From the NCBI GenBank assembly GCA_029449235.1, contig JANATG010000014.1:930001-994000 (forward strand): 64,000 bases of DNA, given 5' to 3'. Shown here piece after piece: positions 1 through 12,937 of the stretch. Both the position numbers and the translations under genes were made by a program. The DNA comes from Linnemannia schmuckeri. Its lineage: Eukaryota; Mortierellomycota; Mortierellomycetes; Mortierellales; Mortierellaceae. How positions within the stretch are numbered: the stretch's first letter is position 1; every line of letters begins with the position of its first letter. The notes beneath the pieces are model-generated. The model was not told the origin of the DNA. It ran no database searches and saw only the letters and a program-made list of their open reading frames with translations.

Positions 1-4
1 TTTT

Positions 5-41
<37 letters not shown>

Positions 42-201
42 CATCTTTTCCTTGCAAACCCTTATCTATCCACATAACCATCCATACACTTATTTAACGG
101 TCGATCCTTGTACAAATCCCCTTCGACTCACATACACTAATATCACCAGCACCCCATCAATCACCTCTTCACTAACTAACAACTCACAGACAATAACAAA
201 G
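1..201 (+). promoter_or_regulatory. hexokinase upstream leader with 5' poly(T) tract
   Basis: The window opens with an almost pure poly(T) tract (1-41, interrupted by one C). A C/A/T-rich, G-poor leader follows, up to the ATG at 202. An ATG at 52 is in frame with the hexokinase start and would add 50 residues that are Thr/Ser/Pro-rich and unlike any hexokinase N terminus. It is therefore read as leader, not coding. Long T tracts upstream of fungal starts usually exclude nucleosomes. The promoter may extend left of the window. Confidence 0.45.
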
Positions 202-3200
202 ATGGCTTCGACTCCGATTGCAAGCAAGATTATCCCAAAGGCAGCACGCGTGCCCATTGATCCGGCCCAGATCGAGTACACCTCCAACCGCCAAAAGAAC
301 GCTGTCGAGGCCCTCATCAACGAATTCACCATCTACCCTCAGTTGCTTCAGGATATCAAGGCCAACTTTATGGAAGGCATGAACAAGGGCCTCAAGAAGG
401 ATGGCGAGACCATGGCCATGGTCACCTCCTATGTCATGGGTCGTCTCGATGGCTCAGGTATGAGCAATGGGGTTTGATTACACGCTTGCTTTTTTATTGG
501 AAAAAAGAAGAGAAGGAGAGATAACGACGTTTTTGTGTTTGCTCTCGTGAACTTTGTTAAAATCTCCTTATCTTTTCTGTGTGTCTGTGTTGTTGGTCGT
601 AAAACTTTCTTTGTACCCGTGGGATTCTTTTTTGTTGTGCACACGGAACACTGATACCTAAATGTATTTTTTTTTACCTCTTTCTTTTTATATCTTTTGA
701 TGATGTACGTTATCTTTGACAATGAATAGAGGTCGGCTCGTACTTGGCGTTGGATGTCGGTGGCACCAACTTGCGTGTCGTCGCTGTCCACCTCACCGGA
801 GGTGGGGAGATCACCACTCGCCAGACCAAATACAGGATCGACGAGAGGCTCAAGGTCGGCGATGCCAAGGCCCTCTTCGGTAAGTTCTTGTCTCTCGTCA
901 TCTCTGCAAAAAAAAAAATTTGTCGACAACAAACAAAAAGAATTACAAGCAACGTCTGTTGTTCGTCATTTCTCGTATGTTTCCTTATTATTTCATTGGA
1001 TTCTCTTTCCTCACATTTCCTTGGACGAACACGAACAAACAATTGGTGTCATGCACGCATTTATCGGGTGTGTTATTATTTTTAATTTTTTCTTTCGGTT
1101 GGATGATACTTTTTTTTTTTGCATGAAGGAAATGGATCGGCACTAAAACAGAGTTATTTGAGCATACTTGACTTCTTCGTTTTTGCGAAGGAAAAGAGGA
1201 AGGAATGGACCCGGGTTGTTGGAATGGACAATTAACATAAGAGGAGAATGTCAGATCCTGATCTGAAGGATACGAATATACGATGCCCTTTTTTTTATAT
1301 GTATATGTATGTGTATATGTATGTGTATGTGTGTTACATGCACACCATCCGTTCCAGATGGATCAATCAACTGGACTTTTGGATGATATCATTGATCGAA
1401 TACTAACTGACCTAACCATTGTGTCTTTGAATGGGGGTGTTTTTGTGCCTTCTCATGAATAGATTTCATGGCTGTCTGTGTCGATTCTTTCTGTAAGTTA
1501 TCCTTCTTCTTTATCCATCTCCTTCAATGATAACAACAAGATGCATTGTTTACATCCTACTGTACTATCATCTTCTCCCCTCCCTCAAAGAAACAAAGAA
1601 GTCGTTCGATTTGTTATCTGCCCAATGTTTGTCTCGCAAAACCAATGCAGACCAAATCACTAGTCACATCTCTTTCTAACTTACCATTGATACTTTGTCG
1701 CAATAGTGGATGAGCACCAGATCACAGTCCGTGGAGACACCCAGTTCGAGCTCGGATTTACCTTTTCCTTCCCCGTCCTTCAGACCTCCATCAACAGAGG
1801 AACCTTGATCACCTGGACAAAAGGCTTCAACGCCGCCGGAATGGTCGGAAAGGACCCCGTCGCTTATCTCCAGGACGCCTTCAACCGTCGCCACCTCCCT
1901 GTCCGCGTCGGTAAGTCTCTCTTTCTTTGCTTTACTTCACTACTACTGCCGCTGTTGTTGTTGGTGTTGTTGAGAAGAAAGGGGGCGTTTCTCTTATCAG
2001 ACTTGCACTTTAATTTCGCTGTTCTTTGGTTAAAGAGGAGGTCTGTGGTTATTATTTTTGTCGAACAGAGGCATAAATGTTGTTCCGTGGAAAACAATAC
2101 TGACCCATTGTTTTCTTATTTGTATTTATTTGCGTCATTCTCATTATCTTTTTGATGAATAGCTGCCTTGGTCAACGATACCGTCGGAACTCTCCTCGCC
2201 CATGCCTACAACCACCCCGACACCTGCATGGGAGTGTAAGTCTCTTGTTCTAGTCTTGCTTTTGCCTTCTTTCTTTCTCTCTATACCTCTTTGATTCGAC
2301 CCACTCATCTAACTGTTCTTTATGTTCCAATTGATATGAAACTAACAGCATTCTCGGCACGGGATGCAACGGTGCTTACATTGAGAAGATCGAGAACATT
2401 ACCAAGTGGAAGGGCGATGCGTCAGCTGAGGAGATGATTATCAACATGGAGTTTGGTGCCTTTGACAAGGAGCGTGTCATTCTTCCCCTGACCATGTTTG
2501 ACAACAAGATGGACAGAAAGTCAGTCGTAAGTAATTTCTTTTGTTTCCACGGACAATTGACGTATCCATGAACTCATTCTGTGTTGTCTCTCCATGAGTG
2601 CGTGTGTGTGTGTTCCGTATCTCTCGCTTCGCTTTTGGTGACACTCAATTTTCCAAAACGAAAACATTTCTCCTAACGCAAATTCGTCACTGCCTTGTTG
2701 TTTTCCAATTGCCCCCTTGCAATATAGAACCCCAACAAACAAATCCTCGAAAAGATGATTGCCGGCATGTACCTCGGAGAGATCACCCGTAACATCCTTC
2801 TGAACTTGATCGATCGCCGCCTGCTCTTCGAGGGCAACATCTCGCCCGATCTCAACCAGATGTGGACCTTCGAAACCGCCTACATGTCGACCATCGAAGC
2901 TGATGGATCCGCCACCCTCCACGCGACCCGCAAGATCCTCGAGTCGACCCTCAACTTCTCCAGCACAACCATAAACGACCGTCAGATCGTCAAGCTGGTC
3001 GTCCAGCTTGTCGGCAAGCGTGCCGCCCGTCTCTCTGCCGCCGCCATTGCTGGAGTCCTTGAGCATACTGGAGCCTGGAAGCAGAAGGCTGCTATTGGAA
3101 TTGACGGATCTTTGTTTGAATACTACCCTAGCTTCAACACTGATATTATGGATGGATTGGAGGAGGTCTTTGGTCCCGTTGTCCGTCAGAATGTCTCGAT

Positions 3201-3273
3201 CGGCTTGGCCCAGGATGGAAGTGGTGTCGGAGCTGCTCTCTGTGCGCTCTTGGCCGCCAAACACTCCAACTAA
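202..3273 (+). CDS. HXK: hexokinase (seven exons)
   Basis: Phosphorylates glucose and other hexoses with ATP in the cytosol, the entry step of glycolysis and of the hexosamine/chitin route. Exons are read as 202-457, 730-879, 1463-1492, 1707-1910, 2163-2235, 2349-2526 and 2728-3273. All junctions are GT-AG and the sum is 1437 nt, giving 478 residues, close to the roughly 480-500 usual for fungal hexokinases. Visible motifs: the phosphate-binding LDVGGTNLR (about 93-101), the sugar-binding hexokinase signature from FTFSFP to WTKGF (about 163-186), the catalytic Asp in VNDTVGT (about 219), GTGCNG, and the adenosine-region motif IGIDGSLF near the C terminus. Exon 3 is only 30 nt. The start at 202 sits in a good context (AAAG before ATGG). 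Whether it is a catalytic enzyme or a signalling paralogue cannot be told, but all the catalytic motifs seen are intact. Confidence 0.93.
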
Positions 3274-4304
3274 TAGGCCTCTTCCATCAGTACCCCTGCC
3301 TCGTAAAATAGCAAAATAGTCCAACTCTCTGTTTGACCTACCTTTTTTTTTTTTGTTAGCGGGGGGACTATATGCTATGACATGTTTAGTTCATTGTTTT
3401 GCCCATCCTACGCTCGTTCACCTCCTACCTTACTTGTAGCTGAATTGTAAATAGAAAAACAAATATTTTTATCTTCTGCAAGGGACGATTGAAAAAAAAG
3501 AAGGGGCAAGTGGACGGGAAGAATGGGAAGTGGCGGTCATTTTCTATGTTTGAGGATGGTGGGGTGATTTTTGCTGTGAGCAAAGCGGGTATTTAGTGGG
3601 ATAAAAAAAAAAAAAAAGAGCTTGTCATGTTACACAGACGGACGGCCCCTGTCCAATTTTTTTTTCTAATGACGGAGATCGGGAGGAAAACCATCGTCTG
3701 CAAGGTATGTGTTGTTTTTTCCCAGATGAGAGAACAAGGAGGGGGCCGTGAACCCATGCAGCATCGGAGTGTTGCTGTTGAATGACTGTGTCCCCCGTTC
3801 CATTTTTTCTTCCCAGGTGTGCAATTTACTTCAAACAAACCAATGTACCTGTCGACGTAAATGCAATCAATCTATCTTGGATGGAGATGTGTGTCTGCAA
3901 CCAGTGACCACTGCCACTTTTCTGCTCCTTACACCTTACACTAAAATACCGTTCGCTTGATCAACCCCTTGATTGATGGACAAAGGGATAGCAAATCGTG
4001 AGTGAGGCGAAGGAATACGATGCTCAGAAAAATGGCCTTTGTGCCGCTTTTCATTCTTTTTTACATTTTTCATATTTGTTCCGAGTTGAGGGATGAGCGT
4101 ATGAGATGTGCTTCACCCTCTTGTCATGGGACAAAGATCTCAAATAAACCGTTCACGAAATGAATGAATGAAAGACCTACGTGAAAAGCGAGGCAAAAAA
4201 AAAAAAAAGAGAGCAAGAGCACAACGCGGCTCTCGTCCGGGTGCACTTGCGAGATGAAAACGAGTTGACTTTCATTCTTCTTTCCTTCCCGGATTGGCGC
4301 ACCA

Positions 4305-4340
<36 letters not shown>

Positions 4341-7300
4341 GCAGTGCTCAATTGCTCTTTAGCAATAATAATTAGATAAACCGATGGACAGGCCTGGGAG
4401 CACAGTATGTCAACCAACGCTATTTCGGTGGATACTTCCGCACTGTGGTTGCTTTGCCGCCTCCTTGAGAGTATTTGTTTCGCTCTGGGTCATTGCTTGT
4501 GTTTGCGTTTGATGCTAGGGGTTTTGTGATCGATTTATGAAGTAAATGGCTAATTGGGTTTATTGAGTGCACTTTGCAGGAGGGCACAAGAGAGGAGAGC
4601 AGGAATGAAGAAAGGAAAGAAAGGAAGTGGACAAAGTCGAGATGTCAGCCATTAATGGGGCTGTAGCCACACTTCGTTCAAGTATTACACAATTGCACAT
4701 ATGAAAACTGGGAGCACAAAGCGGCAAATGGGTACGGAGGTGCCACACAAGCGCATTTATCCAAGTAGAACAAAGTAGAAAGAAGAGAGGAGAAAAAAAA
4801 AGCACATGCACGTACTCTATCAACCTTGCTCTTTCTCGCTGTTTGTCCATCTCGCATCTCCTTCTTTTCCCCCCTTCTCCTTGTCCTTCCCATTCTCGCT
4901 CCTCTTCCCCCTTCTATCGCGCACGCAAATCTTAACAATTCCTCAATCCCTCTCATCCCCTCTCCCACACTTTTCGACAAAAGAACACATACATACGCCC
5001 AAATCGCCACTTTGAGGCGATAAACACAAATCTTCCTTCCTTCCTTCCCTTCCTTGAACATTAGTGCGCACCTGTGTTTTTTCTCCTCTCCTCGTTTATC
5101 TTTTTCGTCTTGACCAGAAATATCTCCTTTTCTCTATCCCACACTTTCCTTTTCCTCCTCGGAAAGCACAACGCATACACCTTTCAAATTTTCCTCCTCG
5201 GACAACTTCAAACCAGCAGATCAATTCTTTTCGTCCTGTATTTCTCCTCTTTCACTTGTCAACGATTATCAAATCCACCTCGTCCGCCAACAATCATGGT
5301 CGAAATCCTACGTGCACATCAGTTCCAGCGACATCAACAATCTTTCAAGATGCATACACAAGGACAAGGACAAGGGCAAGGACAAGCACAAGGTAAAATA
5401 AACCTTCAACACTTTTACCTTAACTGTCACATACCCCCCCCCCCCCGTTTCCACTTTCCCACAGTCTGTTTTTATACAGTTTTTCGCTTTATCAATTCCC
5501 GACTTGGAGTTCATCTCTATGCGGCATCTCATTCGTCACTGATATTCAGGAACGTCCAAGCAGAAGTGCTAAAAAAAAACGATAGTCCTGGCTCTGACGG
5601 AGGAAAGATGTTGCCTACTTTTTCACTTCGACTTTCACTCTGCCGTTTTCGCCTCTTTGCGTGTTTTTTTTTTCTTGCAGACAATCATTCGTTTGGGCTC
5701 TTATGGGAAGAGGAGTGAGGACGCAAGAAAGGACAATTGTTTGTTTAGGTTGTTCGACCAAAATTACGGTGGAGAAAATGTAATTACTGGAATTATACGA
5801 CTTTTCCTTTCTCCCAGTCCTTGTCTAGCCTTCGGGTACTTTATCAATTGATAGGGGGGTTAACGAACGGAAAAGAAAGGGCGGGTTGGGATATGGTTAA
5901 TTGTTACCGACCGACTCTGGAAACCAATTGGACCGTTGAAGAGGAAGAATAGGGAGTAAGGGTTTTAATAGGCGGAAAAGAATAGAAAAACAAAAAACAA
6001 AAAACAAAACAAAAGCCAGTGAACAAGTGAACAACGTGTCTTGCTGTTGGAAAAGAGATTTCGTTTGTCCTTGCATTCTTCTTCCCCCTTCCTCCTTACA
6101 CAGGGAACCAGGGGATGGGAACCAAGTGCGAGATGTCGAGCGAAGGAAAGGAAAAGAAAAGAATTAACAATGAGCAAAAAAAAAAAAAGCTGTGGAGTTT
6201 TTCCTTTACATGTTTGGACCCATGAGGCCGAGACAATCGGCGACAAATGACATGCACAATCAAGGGGAGACATGAAATACAGGGGGTTGGTTGGTATTGT
6301 GGGCAGGGGTTCAACCTCAAAAGAGTTAGAGATGTTGGTTGTTATTATTATCTGGCATATGGTAGGGTATGGTAGACTGGTTTTTAGTTAATTGGCCTTT
6401 ATGCATGAATGAAAGTGTTTTGTTTGGTTTTTGGCATTTTTTTAGTGGGCGACCATGGGGTGTTTTGATATGGAAAATCAAGCATTCATAATATAACCAT
6501 CATGATGCATTGGTAGTGAGTGTGTGGGTTGGGTGGATGGGAAAAGGACCGAAGAAAAGGAGTCATAGAGGGCAAGAAGGAAAGAGGAGAGAGGATAATC
6601 ATGATAAGGGTCAAGCGAGAGAGCGAGAGAGGGAAGGACGAGAAAAGAAAGGAAGAGAAGAGAGAGACGAATAGAAAGAGAGATGAGTGTGTGCGACCAA
6701 GCATAGGCAGGCCGGATGAGGCTGATGGGTGATGGCGGATGAGGCCAAGGCGCAAAGCGCCAAACGCAAAAAAAAAATATTTGAGGAAGAAGGGCAAACA
6801 GTGCGACGAAGAGAACAGATGACAGACACTTGTATATCGGTATCGAGACTAAAAGAGAGGAAGAGAACGAGAAAGTGAAAGAGAAGAAAACTAATTACGC
6901 GGCGGCGTGCACCAGGAGGTCCTTAGAGGGATGGGGGATTAGGAGGATATGTGTGCATATGACCTAAGGGGGTGTGAGGAAGGATGTATCCATGTCGGTC
7001 CTTCTTTGTCCTCTGAGAGTGAGTGATACCAAGTGGTACTAGTGGGTGTTTGAATTGAATACCTCTACTGATGGCCAATGAATGACGAGGAGTGGCATGC
7101 CTTTCCCACTTTTTGTGTCTGAGGATCATCAATTCGCCTTTTTTTTTTTTTTTTTTTTTTTCTTATGTCTCTCACTGACACTCTCTGATGTCTTTGTTCT
7201 TGTTCTTGCTCTTGTTCTTCTTGTTTTTGTTGTTTGTTTGCTACTTGCACATGGCCCTCACCCATCCATCCAACCATATCTAATCCCCTCTCCCCCCTTT

Positions 7301-7808
7301 TCTTTGTCTTGTCTCTTTTTTATCTCTTCTCTTCTCTTGTCTTCTCTTGTCTTCTCTTTCTTCTCTTCTCTTCTTCCTTCCCTCCCCTCATTCCCTTTTC
7401 TTCCATTTTCTTCCCTTTTCTTCCCTTTTCTTCCCTTTTCTTCCTTTCCTTCCTTTCCTCTTTACCCACTCCCCCCTTCGCCCTCTTATTCGATATATTA
7501 TCGCAAATTGCTCTCTCTCTTCCCACTTCCTCACTCACTCATTCTCACACAATACCCGATATCCCAAAAAATAATTCCTCACTCTTTTCTTTCTTCCTCC
7601 ACTCCATCACCTTCACTTCGTTCTTCACCAACTCACTTTTTTCTTTTTTTTTTTTTTTTTGCTCTCCTTTACTCTTTTACTCTTATTTATTCTCCTTTGT
7701 TCATTCCCCCTTCTTCTTCTGCTCCTCACCGTCATCAATCCACCTGTCCAACCCCCTTATCTTTTCTTTTTTTTTGCTTTCTGCTCTATTGCCTCATCAA
7801 CCAAAAAA
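3274..7808. other. 4.5 kb gene-poor region upstream of the homeobox gene
   Basis: No conserved protein is recognised on either strand. The first kilobase is the hexokinase 3' region. The rest is low-complexity: a T tract of 32 nt at 4307-4338, GA-rich DNA at 6520-6700, and a T tract at 7139-7161. From about 7300 to 7800 it is almost entirely pyrimidine, including repeated TTTTCTTCCC units around 7395-7450, and runs straight into the homeobox start. Long ORFs here translate to Phe/Ser/Leu/Pro low-complexity sequence and are composition artefacts. A candidate short exon at 5296-5392 is listed separately. Confidence 0.6.
5296..5392 (+). other. candidate short coding exon or upstream ORF (unrecognised)
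   Basis: An ATG at 5296 follows about 350 bases of C/T/A-rich leader typical of gene starts in this window. It opens a 97 nt stretch rich in Gln and Gly (repeated GQ dipeptides near the end) that runs into GGTAAAAT, a plausible intron donor at 5393. The Gln-rich character resembles the N terminus of the homeobox protein downstream. It could therefore be an alternative first exon or an upstream ORF of that gene. No second exon could be assigned, and the only support is composition, context and a donor-like site. Confidence 0.2.
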
Positions 7809-10800
7809 ATGGCCTCAGATCCCCATAGACTGTCCCACCAGGGTCAACAACCCTCTCCCCATCACCCGTACCCGCAGCAACAACCTCAGCAACAGCAACA
7901 GCAACAGCAACACCACCAGCAGCAACAGCAACAGGACAGTGCCAATGGCTCGGCTGCAGCAGCAGCGGCAGCAGCAGCGGCAGCGGCAGTAACCCAGGCT
8001 GACCAACCCAAGAAGGCCAAGCGCAAGCGCATCACACCCGAGCAGCTCGAGGACCTCGTGGGACTGTTCGAGAAGACTGACACGCCCTCGTTCGAGATTC
8101 GGGAGAACCTGGCCAAGAAACTCGGCATGACCAACAGAGAGATCCAGGTAACACCTTTTGCTCCATCATCCTGTTATATGCGGGTATATTATATGTGTGA
8201 GAGAGTGTGTGTGCCTGTACTCTCTTCCCGTCGTTCGTAAAGCCTACCCTGTGATTGTATTATATTTGCACTTAGTGCTTGTCCCTGCTTCCTTTGAAAG
8301 GTTTATTATACAATAACCCTCAACAGAACAGACAGCACAAACTAACTGAGCAAAGACAAGCACAAACTTACTTTGCACATACACTCACACTAAAGCAAAA
8401 AAAGAAAGAACATACGCAGGCAACCTTCCTTGCAAACAAAAAAAAAAAAGTGTGTGCTGAATCCCTGCCTTGCCTGGTCTTGCTGGACGTGTGTTGACTG
8501 GCAGGTGTACATGATGCAACTAAGAAAAGGAAAAAATAAGTGATGAGGGAGCAACCTTATTGAACAATAGCCTTTCTTGTCTCCTACCTCTTCTCGTCTC
8601 TCGTGCACTCTAGGTTTGGTTCCAGAACAGGAGAGCCAAGGCCAACAGGATCAAGATCAATGAGCAGGCTGCCCTCCACCACCAGCAACACCTCCAGCAG
8701 CAGCAGATGCAGCAGCACCTCCAGGGCCACCATCACCATCCCCACCATCATCGCAGCAACAGCGCCAACGGCTTCGGCGGTCACCCCGGCCATACCGTCC
8801 ACTCTGCACCCGCAACCCCTCAACAACCCATCCCCGGTCACCACCAGCAGCACAGCAGCGCCAATGGCAGCGGTAACAATGGTCCCCTGTCTGCCCAAGA
8901 GTCGTCGGCATATGGATATTTCGGCCCCAATGGCTCGTCGTCACCACCCATGAGCATGCCTACCGTCACGCCTCGCACGCACTCGTCGCACTCTCAACAT
9001 GGCCCGTCCAACAATCGGCGTCCCGTTTCACTTTATGATCTCGGGAGCTACGGTCAGCATCTTCAAACTCAGCAGTTTCAGCAGAAACCAGGCGCTTTCC
9101 AGCCTCAGCAGCATTCCTCCTCGTCCTCTTCCTCTTCTTCGTCCCTCTACGGCACATCATCCCATACGCAGACTTCCGGCGGCCATGGGCACGGCCACGG
9201 CCACGGCCACTCTCACTCGGGCTCGTTCTCTAGCCCCTTTGGCATGGACATTATCATGGCCAAGAACGCTCCCTCTGCCACATCTTCGTCACAGCGCCCT
9301 CTTCTCCCTCCACCCATCAACAGTCTGAACAATCAGCGCCGAACAGGAGGACCACCTGGCGGGGGTCAATCTTTCGAGGACTTTGACGACACCAGACGCC
9401 AGAACCGCCACGAGCGCACCATGTCCGAGGGCCACCCTGCCGGTTACATGTCACCGACTTCAATGTCGCCTATCTCGCCCCCGCCCGAGCGGATGAGCGA
9501 TAACATGCAGTACCGTGATGAATACAGAGACACCAAGGAAGAGTCGCCCTCTTCCGTCACCCATCCTTCCCCCTTTGCCAATGGAAACCATACCAAATCC
9601 AGCTCTACAAGCAGCAACCGCCACAGTACATCGTGGTCCTCGTTCGGGCTCAAGGCCGAGGAAATGGATACACCCGTCGTCCCTCGTGAGCGTCCCTCGA
9701 GTGCCTACTTTGCCAGCACGACCAAGAACAGACGGTCATATGACGATGCACAGTACGATGAGCATCAACAGCTCATGCGCGATAACTTCAACATGGACAC
9801 AAGGCTGGTCATCTCCGAGGAGGAACCCCGACCCGAATCGGCGATCGATCTTTTGGCGTTTGCGGCTGCCTATGTTCAAGAGTCCGAGGAGCACAAGAAG
9901 GACGGCAAGGAGAGCAACGACGACAAGCGAGAGATGGCCGCACTGTTGAACACCAGCAACAAGCGTCAGTCATTCCACGGGCCATCAGGATACCCAAGCA
10001 AAGAGCCCTATCAGGAGGAGCCCTCTGCATCTTCCACCTCTCGCTACTCTTCCTCTGGCATGTCCTGGGAGACCAGCCCATCCGTCGGCGGCAGTGGCAG
10101 CAACAACTCCAACTCTAACAGCAGCAACAATCCCAACAATGAGGTGATGCCTATTCCCCGGCGACGTGGAGGAGATGATGGGCCATATGTCTCGCGTCGC
10201 CGCCCAGTCACATACGGTGGAAGTGGGTTCCTGTATGACCATCAGGAGAACCAATTCATGCCCCAGTCACCATCGTCGTCGTTGGCCTCTTACAACCGAC
10301 CCTCGCCCAGCTCCAACCCCAGGCGGCTTAGCTACCGGAGCTCGACCGAGACTGGAAGCAGTCAGTTGCTTCTTCAGAGAGGTCTGACTCGTCCCAGGCG
10401 TTCATCGTCGACCGCAGCCGCGGGGATCATGAACCATGCGCTTCCACCATCGTCCATGACACCCGTTTTGCCTCCTATTTTGAGTGAGAGCAACAGTGGC
10501 AGCAACAATGGCAGCAACGGCAACAACCGTTTGCTATCGCCTGTGATGGTCCCTTCACCCCAGTTTGGATCTTCTCGTTTGGCAAGACAGGACAGCAGTC
10601 AGAGCAACGGCGACAGCATGAACAACCTCAGTGTCAACAACCGGGAATCACCAGGATCGGACTCGTACTCGCGCGATTCTATGAACGACTCTCATGCTAG
10701 CCGTGACGAGGAGATGGAGGAGATCAGGGAGGAGGCAGAGATGATGGATGAGTCGATGCAGCGTGCGGCCAAGCGACGAAGCGGGAACTTTAATGCCATG

Positions 10801-10827
10801 TTTAGCTATGGTGTTGGTGCTCAATAG
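7809..10827 (+). CDS. homeobox transcription factor with polyGln/polyAla tracts
   Basis: A nuclear DNA-binding regulator. Exon 1 is 7809-8147 and exon 2 is 8614-10827, giving 850 residues. The intron (GTAACA...CTAG) splits the homeodomain between the end of the second helix region and the recognition helix, and splicing restores EIQVWFQNRRAKAN. The homeodomain covers about residues 69-128. The invariant Trp, Phe, Asn and Arg of the third helix are present (W115, F116, N118, R120), and a basic KKAKRKR arm precedes it. Upstream lie a Gln/His tract (about 23-42) and a run of 12 Ala (49-60). The remaining ~720 residues are low-complexity (Ser, Gln, His, Asn) with a His/Gly repeat and an acidic patch near the C terminus, probably disordered activation or interaction regions. 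Targets cannot be inferred. The ATG at 7809 follows a long pyrimidine leader and is the first in frame. Confidence 0.88.
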
Positions 10828-11241
10828 AGCCATTGAGTATTCTTTTCCTAGCTGTTCATTTTCGTTACCTTTTGTTCTTTCATTCTTTATTATCACCCAT
10901 TGTTCTTTCCTTTTTTTTTTTTTCTTTTTCTTCATTGTCGTTGTTGTAAGTTTAGCACCTCATCATATTTTCTATGTTAGCATTATCCCCATTAAAGCAA
11001 AACACCTATCTTGTACTCAACCGTTTCTTGTTCATTTTCTTTGCACAAATTACGGAACAAATAAGTCGATTGGTATCACATGACCAAATTAGTAATTCAC
11101 GTATAAATTCCACTGTACGTGAGATACAAAAGGGCAAACAAACAAAAACAGAAAAAATGAGAAAAAAAAATCAGACAGACACAAAAGAAAAAACGGGTGC
11201 TGTTGGTGGTAGATTCTTTCTTTTGCTTTCAAACAACCAAA
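10828..11241 (+). promoter_or_regulatory. intergenic region between homeobox gene and eS21
   Basis: A 414 bp gap between two genes on the same strand. The first half is T-rich and presumably carries the homeobox 3' UTR. The second half is A-rich and leads directly to the eS21 ATG (AACCAAA before ATGG). It must contain the eS21 promoter. No consensus element could be assigned with confidence. Confidence 0.4.
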
Positions 11242-12345
11242 ATGGAGACCCCCCAGATCACCCTCGAGACCTACGTCCCCCGCAAGTGGTAAATAACCGA
11301 CAGCAGCAGACAACGACACCAGCAACCTTGTCGGGACCAACGGAGGCCGCAGCGACACCTGCAGGCGGAGGTTCTTTTTTGAGGATTCATCATCTATAAT
11401 CCATCATCGACTCAGTGTCGAAACCATCGTCAAAAAAAAAATCAACAGACAAACACAACAAACGATCTTAGCGATGTCGCCTGAAGGAGAACACTGCTGT
11501 TTATTCCGGAAGTAGAGATCGCGACCGACACCTTTGACAGAAAGGAAAAATAGATCGGAAAGCAAGGAGGATCGATTGTCGAAATCCCATGGCGAAACCA
11601 ACATCGATCGAATCCAATGCACCTCTTTTCACCTTGGCTTTTCCGATCGGCCTCTCCTTCAGCAAACCTGCGGTACAAGGAACAACAACGAACTGGTAGT
11701 ACGGGACTCGAGTGAACCATAATCAACAAACGAAGGCAACATTTTTTTTTTATGTTCTTGTCAGGAAGCAATTATCGATGCTTATCAGTATCAGTCGTGA
11801 TGCTCGCCACTTTTCTCTTCGAGAGTTTCAACCGACTCGGCTCTACACTCAGTTTAACTGTTTACAGGGACGGAGGGGCGCAGGGAAACTGGACGTTGTC
11901 AACTCTCAACCCTTCCTCTCAGATATCTGATCAACCGTCCAAGTAACCGAGTAATAACGCATAATCCCTCCACTACTCATTTTTCTTTTTTCTTTTAGCT
12001 CTGCCACTAACCGCCTCATTGGCGCCAAGGACCACGCCTCGGTCCAGATCAACATTGGTGGTGTTGACGAGAACGGTCGCTACACCGGCTCCTTCACCAC
12101 CTATGCCCTTTCTGGCTACGTTCGTGCCCAGTCCGAGGCTGATGACTCCATCAACCGCCTTGCCACCAAGGATGGTTGTAAGTAACTTTTTTTTTTTTTT
12201 TCTTTCTTTTTTCTGCTACGTTCTTTTGATAATGTTAGGTTATTATATTCCAAAGACTTTGTTGTACTGACCCGCGCCGACCTTTTTTTTTATTACTTGT
12301 ATGTTTCTTCTAGTGTTGTCCATGGTCTGGAACTACCAGAAGTAA
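11242..12345 (+). CDS. RPS21: 40S ribosomal protein eS21
   Basis: A small-subunit ribosomal protein involved in late 40S maturation. Exons are 11242-11288, 11999-12177 and 12314-12345, together 258 nt and 85 residues, which matches the 83-87 residues usual for eS21. The protein is recognised along its whole length: the start reads METPQITLETYVPRKC, followed by SATNRLI, DHASVQINIGGVD, TYALSGYVR and the C-terminal LSMVWNYQK. All junctions are GT-AG. A long first intron (710 bp) directly after the first 16 codons is common in fungal ribosomal protein genes and often carries regulatory sequence. A candidate poly(A) signal AATAAA lies at 12410-12415. Confidence 0.95.
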
Positions 12346-12937
12346 ATTGTTGGAACCTCCATTCCTTCAATTGAAAAACATAGAATAATATTTTTTCAAG
12401 GGATAAAAGAATAAACCATTTTCAAACTTGAATGCAATCTTGTCTTGATACCGCACACACCTATACAATGTCATCAACAGCACTGGACAAATAAACAATG
12501 CACGTCGAGAAAAGAGAGAATTTGAACATTATTTGGTTTACTAAGAGTCTTCAAAACATAAAAGCTAGATAAAGAAGTCAAGTAAATTCATCGGAAAATT
12601 TGAAAAAAGACTAGCACTTTTTTCTTGGGTCTTGACACGCTGTCCGAGGGTTAAAGGGTTAATTCATGAACTCTTGAATGATATGAACGCCAAAGGGACA
12701 AACAGTAACGATGCATATAACAACTCAGAACCAAATAGTAATGGAATGCACAAAGTTATTAAATTATTTAGATTTTCTTTTTGGCGCTGGGTATCATGAC
12801 GGAAAAGAAAAATGTATCTACGGGTGTGTGATGTTGTGTACATGGTGGAGGGTCACTGGGGAAAGAAGAGTGCCGAAGACGGAAAAGAAAGAAAAAAAAG
12901 ATGACGAGAAAGCAAAGAGAATAAAAACAAAAAGTGT
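12346..12937. other. convergent intergenic region
   Basis: This 592 bp region lies between the 3' ends of eS21 (+) and UAP1 (-). It is AT-rich, with a candidate poly(A) signal for eS21 at 12410-12415. No ORF of interest is seen; the reading frame at 12711-12941 has no recognisable protein character. Confidence 0.5.

Noticed and set aside
7082..7828. Long + strand ORFs rich in Phe, Ser, Leu and Pro (also 7234-7992)
   Set aside because: They are translations of the pyrimidine-rich leader before the homeobox gene, with no conserved motif; three frames are open at once because CT-rich DNA lacks stop codons.
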